NCBI RefSeq assembly: GCF_000143415.4
Contig: NW_003314271.1
Location: 1,718,806 to 1,782,805 of the forward strand
Length of the DNA: 64,000 nucleotides
From: Selaginella moellendorffii
Lineage: Eukaryota; Streptophyta; Lycopodiopsida; Selaginellales; Selaginellaceae
Reading direction: 5' to 3'
The notes under the pieces are model-generated. The model saw only the letters and a list, made by a program, of their open reading frames with translations, had not been told where the DNA came from and searched no databases. The position numbers and the translations under genes were made by a program. Of this stretch, positions 9,611-21,092 are shown piece after piece; positions within the stretch are counted from its first letter, which is position 1, and the number at the start of each line of letters is the position of its first letter.

Positions 9611-11210
9611 TTATGTGTATAGCAAGTTTTGATAAGTAGAGGTTTAAAGTTCAATTCCTATTGTAGCCAGTAATAATGAATATACTCCTTAATAAATATA
9701 GAGAGATGACAAATATATAACATCATCCCACCTACTATCAAACATTTGCAACTTACTTAAAAGTATAAGCAAGATGAGAAGCAAGTTCTCAAGTATAATC
9801 AAGCCAGTTAATTAAATAATGGTTAATGTTAGTACTAATACTTTGAGTTAAGGATGACAACAACCTCAAATTCCTACTTGCCATGAATAACCTTTGGAGA
9901 AATTGGTGGTGGAATATGAGTAGGATTAAAAAGGGTGTAATAAAGTTTCAATAAAGAAATAAAAAACACTAGATACAAACCTATAAATGTTGGAAGATCA
10001 AGTTGATAAACAACCCCTATTGTCACTAGTTGGTGAAGTCTAAGATGTTTTGTCCAAATTAAATGATAAAGTGAATGAGATTAAATATTTTCCTCAATAT
10101 CTTCTAATAAATTAAATAATAAGCATAAGAACTTAAGAAATCAAAAGCTCAAAAATTTAATAGCCAAGTATTATTAAATAATGATCACAAGTCTCACATT
10201 AACTTAACTTTAATGATAAAATAAATTGATGGTATAACCTATAAGCCAAAATTTTAAATGAAATGTATATCTAGATCAACCTAAAAGCAATAAATAATCA
10301 TCATATCAATAATTTCTAAATCCATCTATATCTGTTTCACAACAAAAATTAGTCAGTTCAAGAAGGATTGGCATACTTGCTTGCTACAAAGGCTTGTAGC
10401 TAGTGTTCATGCAAGGACTCAAAGCTTGGAATGTAAAATATATGTACCAATTATAGACATAGCAACTAATTATGAGCCACTAGTGCACTAATACAACCTT
10501 TTATTTCAAGCTAAACTTTACATTAAAAGAAAGCATTGATCTATGTAAGGAATAATGCAAACTTCTAAATCTTATAATGGTACCTCAGCAAAATAACACT
10601 TTAATGCCAATTCTTGGTTCTCCTTTCTCCTTAATTCAACCCAGTACTTAAGTTTAACAAAAATGATCTAGAAAAGGGAAAGAAAAAATCCTACTCAAGG
10701 AAGATCTTATCTTCTAAGATCAAAGCACCTAAATGACAAGAAAAGAATAAAAATCAAAACCCTAGAACTCAATTGTTTTTGAAACTTAAAGTTTTGGCAT
10801 TGTTAGGAAATGAGGGAAGAAAAAAAGGTAAAGGCATATCAAAATTAAAGGCAACTTTTATTGTTCTTAATTGAGAAGTGTTTGAATTTGAGTTTTTTGT
10901 TATTTTTTGACGTGTGTTTTATATTATCTTTATCTCTTTTGATTTTTATAGCTTTTTTATTTCTTTTTTCTTTTTTTCATTCATCTTCATGATATTCTTT
11001 TATTACAATAGCCTCCTTCTCCTTTAACTCTGATGCAGTTGTTTGATACTATATAGCTGGAGTTGAATAATTATATTTAGTTGATAGTGGCATTGATGGT
11101 GTGTAATAAACTCTTCTTACTCATATTATGAATCCTTGTGTCCAACAAAACATTTTATAAAAGTCCTAAAGATGATGTTATTATTGATTAGATCACTTTA
11201 TAGCGGGCTG

Positions 11211-11239
11211 TGTGTGTGTGTGTGTGTATGTGTGTGTTG
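11211..11239. repeat. TG microsatellite
   Basis: A run of alternating t and g interrupted once by ta, inside the AT-rich block. Confidence 0.8.
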
Positions 11240-13484
11240 TGTTATTATTGTTGTTATTATAGCCATTGATCAACTAGTTTTCTTTTAATTGTATTATATA
11301 AAAGACTTTCCCAATATCTCATAGTGTAAGTATTAGTATTTGAGACCAAATATGAACTTGTAAATTATAATATAGAACAGGGTTTTATTTACTTTCTAGA
11401 ATAAGAGAGCATCCATTTCCTTTATTTTTTGTATTTATTTCCTAAATAATTTCTTAAATTGTAAAAGAATAAATTACAATTTATTTCTACTGTTAATTTT
11501 TATGTTCATTTTGGAGGAATAAGAAAATTAATTGATAGAGGTTAAGATCCTAAATGATTTTGTTTTCCATTTACTAAAGATGATCTAAAAATCCAACAAT
11601 AATTTTCATTTGTATATACCTAGTAATTTCATATTTTATAATTTACTTATGTTAATAAATTTATCCTTACCTGAATATTTAGTAGAGTATAATATTCATT
11701 ATTATATAATATTGAGCTTTGATCTAAAACCAGTGCTATAAGCAATACTTTTAAGTTCTTACCACTGACTAAAATTTTTATTCCAAATGCAGTACATAAT
11801 CTATCATGTACACCATGTTTATTAGGTGGATTGAATGCATAAATAAAACTTTTAAGTACTCCTTGATATGCAAAATATACAACATGATATATTAATTGTT
11901 GTAGCTCCTCCAAAGGGATTAAAGGTAAGGTTTCCACTATAATAAATATCATCATTTGTAAGACCATTAATAAAAAAAATAATTATTTGAAATTGTGGGT
12001 ATATATTAGGTAAAGAAATCCTATTGGGAAATTGTTTTATTGGAAAAGATACTATATTTAGATCTATAAAATCAAAGCCAAAGAAATAAGAAAAATTTTA
12101 AATTTCATATTTTAGAGGTGAAAACACACTAAATATATAAATCCATTTACAACTTAAATATCTATCTTGGTCTTTGCAGAAAATAATGAATTTTTTTAAA
12201 ATTTTTTTTTCACCTTTTTCTAATCTCTATATTAACTTATACCTCATCCTTTCAAGTTAAACAACCTTTACAAGAATTATGACTTAAAGGTGAAGAGAAT
12301 AAAGAAGATTAAAAAGTAGCTATTAATTTTTTTCTTTTATGTTTTTTATAATTTTAATATTTGTTTAAGATTGGCCAACAATATAGTCATTAAGGCTAGG
12401 CACTACCAATCACAATGTTCTCATATAAGCAAAATATTTGATTTAGGAGCTCAACTACACTTCTGTTTACACTTAATAAGTTTATAGTTAGTAGCATTTG
12501 TATTGTGCAACTATTATTAAGGAGCTCCTTTTTGTAATACAAAAATGTATATATCTTATAAAGAAGTGGGTTCGAATTGCTTTGAGTGCTTTATGGTCAA
12601 GTAGTTGATGATGCCTTTTGATAATGATGCTGTCTACAAAAGACTACTGTTAAATATGTTGAGAAGTAAGGATGTTAGGGTCAAAGTTTTAGATGGAATT
12701 TTGAACACTTAGTAGTGTTGTATCAGCTTTGCTTTTCTTTCATCATCAATAACATTGCTAAGACTTGGTCTATATCCCAAAAGCTATTATCTCCTTACAT
12801 GAGCTTATTTTACTACTTGATGCAAAAGTGTTTAGTACTCCTTGAGCTCATTGAATGCCAACTTGATCACCACAGACATCTTCTTCTCAACAACATAAGT
12901 TGGTTAAGTGACTTAGAAACTTAGCTAGAAATGAATGTTGTGATGCATACCAAGCTTGAAAAATATGTTATTCTCCACCTCCAATATGGTTGAATACTAC
13001 TTTATATAAAGTTTTGTGACATTGTACAAATACTATATATTTATATTTATATAAATTTTATATAACAATACTAATAAATGATTAATAATGTGATTAGAAT
13101 TTTTAATCAAAATTAGGCACAAGACAACACCAACATGCTTTAGGGTAAGGTTTTGGGAATGACTATTTGATTGAGTTCTAATTGCTAGCATTTTCATTTC
13201 CCTTTTTGGCCTTTTGTATGTGTGTTGCAAGCCACTCCTCCCATTCATATAGCCATTCCTCTTCCAAACACAGCTACTCCTCTCCATTTACAATGGCCAT
13301 CTCCTCTCTCTTTTGCAGCCACTCCTCTCCCACTTCAACATCCATCTTCTTTCCTTCTTTCACTATTGTGTAGCATATGGGCAACCATCTCCTCTCTCAC
13401 TTGTGGCCACTCCTCTCCTTTGTGGCCATCTCCTCTCCTTCTGAAGAGGTGTGAAAACTCCTTTTTGCTGGATATCTACGGCAA

Positions 13485-13655
13485 ACCCAAGGCTGCATTG
13501 AAGCTATAAATTGGATCATGCATAGCATATACCATTCATTAGCATATGCTAGCAGTTAGAATTGCCAGCCTTTCAAAGGGAGGAATCTGAATTGTGGATC
13601 CCCATCTCCATTCATCATTTTCATATCAATACACAACATTCATTCACTTGTCTTT
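13485..13655 (+). repeat. Left arm of a long imperfect inverted repeat
   Basis: About 170 bases here (beginning aacccaaggctgcattga, ending near cattcattcactt) match the reverse complement of 20880-21050 with roughly 10-15% differences. The right arm sits at the 5' (leader) end of the minus-strand gypsy element. The left arm lies just beyond its 3' end and in opposite orientation. Confidence 0.8.
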
Positions 13656-14419
13656 CTTCTTAGCCCCTGGAAATTGGGGCTTTTCTCTTTTGTTTTTCTC
13701 ACTAAGGGTCAGAGTCCCTTGAGCTTGGGTTTTTGGTTGATACACTATACTCCCCTGACAGAACTAGACATCGTCCTTGGTGTGAATGTAGTCTCTCGAT
13801 TTACCTTGATGATTTGCTGTGGAACTTCTCCTAAGAATTGGAGCAAACCCTTGTTGGAGATTTTGAAAACAGAAGCGATTCTTGCTGGGCTGAGGGTGAT
13901 CTTGTTTGTGACGCTGGTTATGGTGCTGTTCTTAGGGTTGAAGGAGGCAGCCAACTTCCTCGCCAGCTTTTGGTCAGGGTGTGTTGAAAAGGCCTTGTGG
14001 AAGAGCTCGAATCCATAGTCCTGTGACGGTAGGGTGGATAAGCTTGCATCTTTCTCTTCATTTTCTATGATCGAAGTGTTTTCCTTGTTAGGTTGGTTGG
14101 CTAATTGTGTGGTGCTCGATTGCTGGTGATGAATGGTATAGATTTTTTGATTGAATCGAGCTTGTTTGACTTGTCTTAATGAAAGATCAATGGTGGAGAT
14201 TGGTGATGAAGTTAACTTAAGTTCAACTGTTGAGATCTGATGAGGTGGCGTTGATCCGACAATAGCTTTGGACTTAGAGATTTTTGCTGTGGTTTGTTGC
14301 TGAAGTTAGTGGGCAAGTTCATGTTCAGTCAAGTTGAGGTGTGTTGAATTGAGTTGAGTTGAAGTTTGTCTGTTGGGGTGATTGTCTACTGTTGGTTTTG
14401 GGGTGTTTGTTGGTTCGGG

Positions 14420-15308
14420 TCAGAAACTTGCTGAGGTGGTGATGCTGAACATGTGGACGTGATATGGTCGAAGCTTGTTGAGGTTTACTATCTCAATGAA
14501 GTCTTCGGCAAGCGTGCTGACTTTGGCGGTGCTGGTGGGGTAGTGTAATGATTTTGAAAGGTCCTTGCCAGTTGGTGTGGAGTTTTCAGCCAAGTTTGCC
14601 AATGGGTCCCCGGTACCAAAGAACATGATCATCAATGCTGTCTTTCGGAATGTTGTTTTGGGATGCTTGTCATTCGTGCCGAGCTTTTCTCTGTTTTTGG
14701 ATGGCGTGAAGTGTCCAGAGGGCGTTGAGTCAAAGTTCGTTGAGACATTTGAGTTGCCTCGCATGCTTGGGACGATGAATTTGATTGGCGTGATGGCTTC
14801 TGTTCCAAAGGTGAGTTTGAATGGCATCATGTCGGTGGTGACTTTATACACAGTTCGATAGGGCCAAAGTACGTCAAGAAGTTTTTTGTCCCAGTCTTTG
14901 TCTAAATCGTTGATGACTTTTTTGAGGATGCTTCAGTGTTTTGTTCATTACTTTTGCTTGACTGTTACCTTGAGGATAGTATGGTGTCGACGTTTTGTGT
15001 TGGATTTTGAACTCAGTGGCGTGTTTTGTTGATGAAGTGGTACCTCTGTTGGTGACGAGTTTGAGTGGTGTGCTGAAATGAGTGATGATAGTTTTGTAGA
15101 TGAAGGTTGTTGCTTTTATTGTGGTGTATTGGAGAGGTATTGCTTCAGCCCACTTGGTAGTGGTGGCAATGACGATGTACTGGTTCGTTGACGGGTACTG
15201 ACTTGGGGTCCAACAAAGTCGGGTCCCCATTTCTGAAATGGTGCCATCGGGAATGTTGAGTTGAGTTGTTGAGTCTGAGTTTTCAGCGGTAATCAATGTC
15301 ATTGACAT
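14420..15308 (-). pseudogene. Retroelement integrase remnant
   Basis: Minus-strand frames at 15308-14874 carry an RNase-H-like integrase core: VIATTTKWAEAIPLQ (first catalytic region), TNRGTTSSTKHATEFK and TPYYPQGNSQAKVMNKTLK, the last matching the usual YHPQxNGxxE block. The frame then shifts to 14851-14420, where MMPFKLTFGTEAITPIKF corresponds to the post-core region of gypsy integrases. Several catalytic acids are replaced, so it is inactive. Confidence 0.75.
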
Positions 15309-15599
15309 GTGTCACAGCGTTTGCAGAATTCTTTGGTGTCGTGCCAGAGTGTCGGCCACCAAAGGTCGACTTGAAGAATCTTCTGAGTTGTGGTGTCGGT
15401 GGCAAAGTGTCTGCCAAAAGGTCCAGCATGAGCTTCCTTGATGATTTGAGTTGTGCTTGGCAACTGGATGCATCAGCGAAGAATGTTATCGATGCTGAGT
15501 TTGTAGAGACTGCCCCTAATGACTAAGTATCGATGGGTCTTAGTGACAAAAGCTTCTTTTGGTCGGATGTGGTGTACTGAACTGGAACTTTTGCTAAGT

Positions 15600-16899
15600 T
15601 CAGGTAACTAAAGACATTGTTGAGCTAGGTTGCTGGTATTGAAATTCGGAATAGGTTTGAGTCGGGTAAGTCATTGGTGAGTCTTTTAGGTTTGTCGCCA
15701 GTGGTGATCCGGCTGAGATAGTCTGCTTGCTCGTGATTTTTTCTGGGTTTGTGGATGATTTCGAAGTTGTATTCTTGTAGTAAAAGGAACCATCTTGATA
15801 TTTGACCAGATAGTATCGGCTTGTTGATGAGGTAAAGGAGTGCCTTGTGGTCGACAAAAAGGAGAACTTTGGTTGATAGTATGTAGTGTCGGAACTTCTG
15901 AAGTGAGTAGACCATGCTGAGAGCTTCTTTCTCAGTGGTGGTGTAGTTTCGTTCAGCTGGGTTGAGTAGTTGGCTGGTGTAGTAGATTGGTTGATCTTGG
16001 TTGTCATGCTGAGTTTGGCTAAGAATTGCACTAGTGGCAACATCGGAAGTGTCGACATGAATGTGGAACTCTTGTGTCCAGTCGGGTTTGGTGAGGATCG
16101 GTGCTGTTGTGAGTTTGAGTTGGAGATTGTTGAATGCTTGTTGCTGTTCAATTGTCCATGTCCATTGGGTATCTTGCTTCAGTTTGTCGGTGAGTGGTTG
16201 GCAAAATGAGCGTACCTGTGGATGAAGCGTCAGTGATATCTGACTTTGCCGAGGAAGCATAGAAGTTCTTTCTGATTCTTCGGCGGTTCAAGGTTGGAGA
16301 TGACGTCGACTTTGTCCTTGTCGATGAGAATGCCGTCTTTGCAGACAACATGGCCGAGAAGTACTCCAGATTTGACAAAGAAAGCACATTTGTCGGGGTT
16401 GAGTGCTATGTTATGCTCCTCACACTTGTCAAGGCATTTCTCGAGGCATTCAAGATGTCAATCTTCTAAACTGAAGACGCTAAAGTCATCCATGAAGACT
16501 CTCATGAAGTCGGTGAGGTAGTCTCGGAACATGTTGGTGACAAGCCATTGGAGTCCAAAAGGCATTTGTCAGTAAGCATAGGCTCCCCATGGACTGATAA
16601 ATGCTGTCTTGTGCTGATCTTCTTCAGCAATGTTGATTTTGTTGTAGCCGGAGGAAGGAGTACATCTCGTGTCCGGTCATTGCATCAAGAACTTTGTTGG
16701 TAAATGGTATCGGGAAGACATCTTTTTTGGTGGCATCATTGAGATGTTTATAGTTGACACAGATTTGAAGTTTGCCGTTTTTCTTCGGCACAACCACCAG
16801 TGGTGAAAGCCAAATTGGATTCTGAATTGGGTAGATGTACTTAACTTGGAGAAGCTTGTTGAGTTCTTTCTTGACTTGTTCCATCAAATTCAGATTCAT
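15600..16899 (-). pseudogene. Retroelement reverse transcriptase and RNase H remnant
   Basis: Minus strand. 16899-16624 holds the RT fingers (WLSPLVVVPKKNGKLQICVN, then YKHLNDATKKDVFPIP). A different frame near 16510-16480 holds the active-site block RVFMDDFSVF, with the FxDD aspartates intact, and 16387-16260 holds the thumb region. 16260-15625 is the tethered RNase H: EFHIHVDTSDVATSAILSQ, YTTTEKEALSMVYSLQKFR and VLLFVDHKALLYL. At least two frame changes and several stops separate the parts. Confidence 0.85.
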
Positions 16900-17082
16900 C
16901 TGGTAGGCTGCTTGTCTTCTCGGTTTTGAGTCCGGAAGAAGGTTAATGATGTGAAGGCTGAGTTTCGGTGAAACTCCCTTAAGGTCTTGGTAACTCTAAG
17001 TGAACAAGTGTTTCTTCTTTTGGAGAAGTTTGATGCCTTTGTCTCAAAAACTTGCTGAGATGTCAGTGGCAAGTACAAAGTG

Positions 17083-17938
17083 TTAGTTGCCATCATCAGC
17101 AAGGCTGACTTTTTCGAGTTTTTGATTGGCTGGAATTGTCAGAATGTAGGTGACTTTGTTTTGGTTGTCGACTATGAATGCTAGTGGCACTTTGAGTTTT
17201 GTATTTCGAGTGACTGGATCTAATGTTGATAAGTCTGTTGTGACTGGACAGCAATTTGGTTGCTTTTGTCGACATGGTTGTCGGTCCATCTGCTCCTCGA
17301 AGGATAAGATTGTTGTTGGGCCAGTCTTGATAAACTTGGGCACTTTGGAGCCAAGGTCGACTGAGGAGAATCGAGTATCCATCGCTTTGCTCTGGTAGTT
17401 TGAGGACAACATAGTTAACTAGTATTTCAACACCTTGAATGCTGGTGTTGACTTTTCGGATGGTGCCTTTGGGTTGAACAGATTGGTGGTCGGCCATTCG
17501 GATGTTGAAAGGTGCTGGGTGGACTAGGCTGATGTTGAGTTGGTGAACAAGACTTTCTTCAATAATATTGACACTGGAGCTGCCATCAATTATGGCTTTG
17601 CAAACAAGGTGTTTGTCAAGTCGTAGGTTGATTGTCGGAACATCATTGTTGCAATCGCCTAGTTGAATCTTGGTTCGAAATGTGTCAACAGCTGTCCATG
17701 TCAGGTTGAGTTTGGGTGAGTCTGTTAGAGTATTGTTCAGTGCAGATATCAGATCAGTGAGTTGTTTAGTGAGGTAGGGTGCAATCTTCAGCAGTTGGCC
17801 AATGGTGATATGAATATTTTGGTGAAGGATAGTCTCTGCTACTTCTTGTATTTCCTTGAAGTTTGTTGAATTTTGTGCCAGTGTCGGTGTTAGTGTCAAT
17901 GTCAAACAATTTGTTTGTCGGTTTTTGAGTCTTGGCAT
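17083..17938 (-). pseudogene. Retroelement aspartic protease remnant
   Basis: Minus-strand frame 17938-17096. LVCKAIIDGSSSVNIIEESL is the retropepsin-like active-site strand, with the usual DTGA/DSGS motif changed to DGSS, so the catalytic pair appears altered. Next come GVEILVNYVVLKL and YSILLSRPWLQSA, the ILGRDWL-like block that follows in gypsy proteases. A Q/S/T-rich linker comes after. Confidence 0.65.
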
Positions 17939-18032
17939 TGTTGTTTAGCTAGTGATGGTTGAGCTTCATTGTCAGAGTGTAAAATCACTAATTCGGGTGG
18001 TTGTAGAGTGAGTTGCCATTGTATCTTGGCGG

Positions 18033-19379
18033 CTATGTTCTGCTTCTTTTTCCATTCCCAGAGTTTTTTGGGCCCTTCTCTTCACTATCTTTAGAATCTC
18101 TGTCCGGTTGTTGTTTTTTTTTTTGCTCGAATTTGTGCTTGAGTTTGTACTGCCATGACTTGAGGATCGGAGTCATCATTATCAGCATAAGGTAGTTCAT
18201 CAGTCTTGACCATCCTTGTTGTTGGTGGTCGCTGCTGGTTTTGATTTTGTTGTCGAGGAGGCGGTGGACCAAGTCTCGATAGACCTCCTTGGTTTTGAAG
18301 TCGAGGTTGCCATGGCTGGTTGTTGTAGTTGCCTTGGTAGCCCTGGTTTTGATAACCTTGACCTTGGTATTGTCGGTTCTGGTATCTTGAGTATTGTTGG
18401 TATCCTGGGTTGTAGTTGTCTTAGTTTGCTGCGTGGTTTCGGTTTGGCGGGTATTATCGATCATTGTAGTTGTTATTGTAGTCATTGTTGTAATTGTTGT
18501 TGTAGTTGTTGTAGCAAGGTTGATCTTTCCATTGTTGGCTCTGCTATTGGAAGTTGTTTCTTGGTGGTCTTCAATTTATCGAAGGTGGTGTTAGGTAGTT
18601 GTCAAAGTATTGATTTGGATATGGTTATCGAAATTGCTGTCAGGGATAGTTCGAGATTTATCAAACTTCCGGAGAATTTTGAAATCTGCAAGTCTTGGCG
18701 TCATGACCACCTTTGGCACAGATCTGGCATTTGGAGATTTGGAGTTTGCAGTCACTTGCCAGATGTCCTTCATTCTTGCTAGTACACCAAATTCCAGATT
18801 GAAATTCTTTGATGTCGGCCTTGGCTTTTCCCTTGATCTTGTCGATTGTTTTCCTGAGTTTCTGAAGTTTTGACTTGGCACTCTCTCCGAGTTCATCATT
18901 GGAGTCATCGTCGGAACTGCTGTCAGAATCTGAGTTGTCCATATCGTCGACTTGTGCTGTCATTTGTCGAGCTTGAACATCTTGAAGAGCTCTTGTGAGT
19001 TCGAGGTAAGTGGTGACATTGATGTGTATTGTGGCTTCTTGGAAGGATCGTCGGAGACCTTGCATGTACCATTGGTAAAGTAAAGTTTCAGTGGCACTGT
19101 TGCTACATTTGCTGGCATGTCAAGCGAAGGTTTGAGTGTAGTCCTCGATGGATTGACCAGACTTCTGCTTGAGTTTTGGGATCTTGTGAAGTCGTTGGCT
19201 TTGAGTGAGGGAAGACTTGAATCGGTCAATGAGCTTGAGTGTGAGGTCATCGAAACTTGTATTTTGAGGAAGCATTTGAGCCCATTCATTGGCTCGCTTT
19301 CGAAGGGTACATCAGAAGTAGTATGGGAGTTCGGTTGTGTGGCCGTTGATATGGATTGCTTCTCAAAACTGTTCAACAT
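18033..19379 (-). pseudogene. Retroelement gag remnant with zinc knuckle
   Basis: Minus strand. 19379-18960 resembles the gag capsid-like region, and 19065-18661 ends in CQICAKGGHDAKTC, a CCHC-type zinc knuckle. An acidic Asp/Ser run (about 18930-18890) separates them. The downstream 18485-18033 frame is a low-complexity Thr/Asn/Asp tract. Confidence 0.6.
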
Positions 19380-19804
19380 GTGTCTCGGTGTCTTCCAACT
19401 TCAGACCATGAAATAGTGGATAGGAGACATGTCTTCTGACGGGTATGTTGGCTACGGCGGTAGTGACTACCATTTGCTGTTGGTAGTAATGTCGGTATTG
19501 TCAAGGTTGTTTTGTCGGGTTCTCACCATGGAGTCCGAAGGTGATTTGGAGCAAGGGGTTGTTAGGGTTGACAACAAAGTTGGTGTAGGAGGGAGCTGGT
19601 GAATTGTTGTTGTTGTTTAGTGGACTCTCCTCTATTTTTTCTTCTTTCTTGGGACTTTTATCGGTGTGTCGTCGGTGTTTGGTTGCTTGCCAGTGTTGAT
19701 TTTCAGAAGATGCTTGTTGAACTTGTTGTCAAAGTACTTGTCAGAGTTATGTTGTGTTGGTTGTGGTGGTTCTTCTGGATTGTCGAAGAGTTCTTCGAAT
19801 GTAT

Positions 19805-20722
19805 AATTGTGTGATGATTGTGGTTGCTGTTGAAGATTATTGTCGTCGATGATTGGTTCGTCAACCTCATTGTTGTTGGACGATTATAGTTGTTCGTCAG
19901 CTCGGTGTGAGTGGTTGACTTCTTCGTCGAGTGCTTGACTATTGGATGATTCAGGTTGTTCGTCTTTACCGCTATTGACTAGGTATATCGGAGTGCAACT
20001 ATAGTGGGTGAAGTCAAGTTGTTGTCTTGTCAGTGTGTTAAAGTTGAAAGCATGTTTGAAAGGTCTGGCTGATAGCGGGCTTCAGTAGAAGTTGGATGCA
20101 AATATGAGATATATCGGCGTTGTTGAAGATTGGTTGGTATGGTGAAAATGGTACTAGTCTAGTGAAGTCTGTAAAGCTGGGCAGGAAACTCAGTCATTCA
20201 TTGTCACTGTAGATGGGGTTGGTGAATGTACCTTTGAAGTGGTTGTATGCTTTGAAGTGGTTGAATTGTGTGATGATTGTGGTTGCTGTTGAAGATTATT
20301 ATCGTCGACGATTGGTTCGTCAACCTCATTGTTGTTGGATGATTATAGTTGTTCGTCAGCTCAGTGTGAGTGGTTGACTTCTTCGTCAAGTGCTTGACTA
20401 TTGGATGATTCAGGTTGTTCGTCTTTACCGCTATTGACTAAGTATATCGGAGTGCGACTATAGTGGGTGAAGTCAAGTTGTTGTCTTGTCAGTGTGTTAA
20501 AGTTGAAAGCGTGTTCGAAAGGTTTGGCTGATAGCGGGCTTCAGTAGAAGTTGGATGCAAATATGGGATATATCGGTGTTGTTGAAGATTGGTTGGTATG
20601 GTGAAAATGGTATTAGTCTAGTGAAGTCTGTAAAGCTGGGCAGGAAACTTAGTCATTTGTTGTCACTGTAGATGGGGTTGGTGAATGTACCTTTGGAGTG
20701 GTTGTATGCTGCTTGAAAAATG
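19805..20722 (-). repeat. In-frame 459-base tandem duplication in the retroelement
   Basis: 19805-20263 and 20264-about 20722 are near-identical direct copies with period 459 (for example tgtgatgattgtggttg at 19810 and 20269, and gtgaatgtac at 20222 and 20681). They differ at only a few percent of positions, almost all transitions. The period is 153 codons exactly, so a protein frame would be kept. It lies in the region just 5' of gag. Confidence 0.9.
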
Positions 20723-20879
20723 TTTTGTTGCTCGAGCGTAGTTTGTGTCAACTGCTCAAATGTTTGGTCAGGCTCAGGCACTTCGGTGGGTGCTGTTGAG
20801 GGTGCTACCGGTGGTGTGTCTGGTGGTGTTGTGTAGTTGTCATATTCTTCATGAATGTCCGAGACTAGTTTGTTAGAGT

Positions 20880-21050
20880 TAAACGAGTGAATGAATGCTG
20901 TGTATTGATATGAAAATGATGAGTGGAGATGGGGATCCACAATTCGGATTCCCCCCTTTGAAAGGCTGGCAGTTTTAACTGCTAGCATATGTTAATAAAT
21001 GGTATATGTTGTGCATGATCCAATCTATGGCTCTGATGCAACCTTGGGTT
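20880..21050 (-). repeat. Right arm of the long imperfect inverted repeat
   Basis: Partner of 13485-13655 in opposite orientation. It covers the leader and first possible codons of the minus-strand retroelement, beside the primer-binding-site-like sequence. Confidence 0.8.
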
Positions 21051-21092
21051 CAGGGTTGGAGTCCCTTAAGCTTGGGTTTTTTGTTGATACAC

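Larger units (their letters stand above)
9157..13480. other. AT-rich repetitive intergenic block
   Basis: More than 4 kb of AT-rich DNA with a MITE (9324-9610), a TG microsatellite (about 11211-11239), poly-A/T runs, and from 13200 to 13450 a pyrimidine-rich imperfect tandem array built on units like ccatctcctctc. The open frames here are short and lack any recognisable domain. No gene is supported. It forms the left flank of the first retroelement. Confidence 0.6.
13705..21091 (-). mobile_element. Decayed Ty3/gypsy LTR retrotransposon, minus strand
   Basis: Read on the minus strand it runs from a possible primer-binding site, through gag, protease, reverse transcriptase, RNase H and integrase, the Ty3/gypsy order. 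Short direct repeats beginning TGTATCAAC lie at both ends: 21091 down to about 21051, and 13744 down to about 13706, about 40 bases with a few differences. The right one is followed by ttgcatcagagcc (minus strand of 21031-21043), close to the initiator-Met tRNA primer site tggtatcagagcc. The left one is preceded by a purine-rich aggggagtatag tract. All frames are broken by stops and shifts. The plus strand is strongly G+T rich, so the coding strand is A+C rich and the proteins are rich in Gln, Thr, Asn, Ser and His. Confidence 0.85.

Noticed and set aside
11211-11239. CRISPR-like or regulatory array at short repeats
   Set aside because: It is a simple TG microsatellite in plant nuclear DNA, with no spacers or direct-repeat structure.
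12565-12590. gggttcgaattg, resembling a tRNA B box
   Set aside because: No paired arms or A box at the right distance and no acceptor stem could be found. No tRNA gene is claimed in the window.
18216-18782. Plus-strand frame rich in Cys, Val and Leu that looks membrane-like
   Set aside because: It is the complement of the A/C-rich gypsy coding strand; the composition comes from G+T richness, with no family motif.
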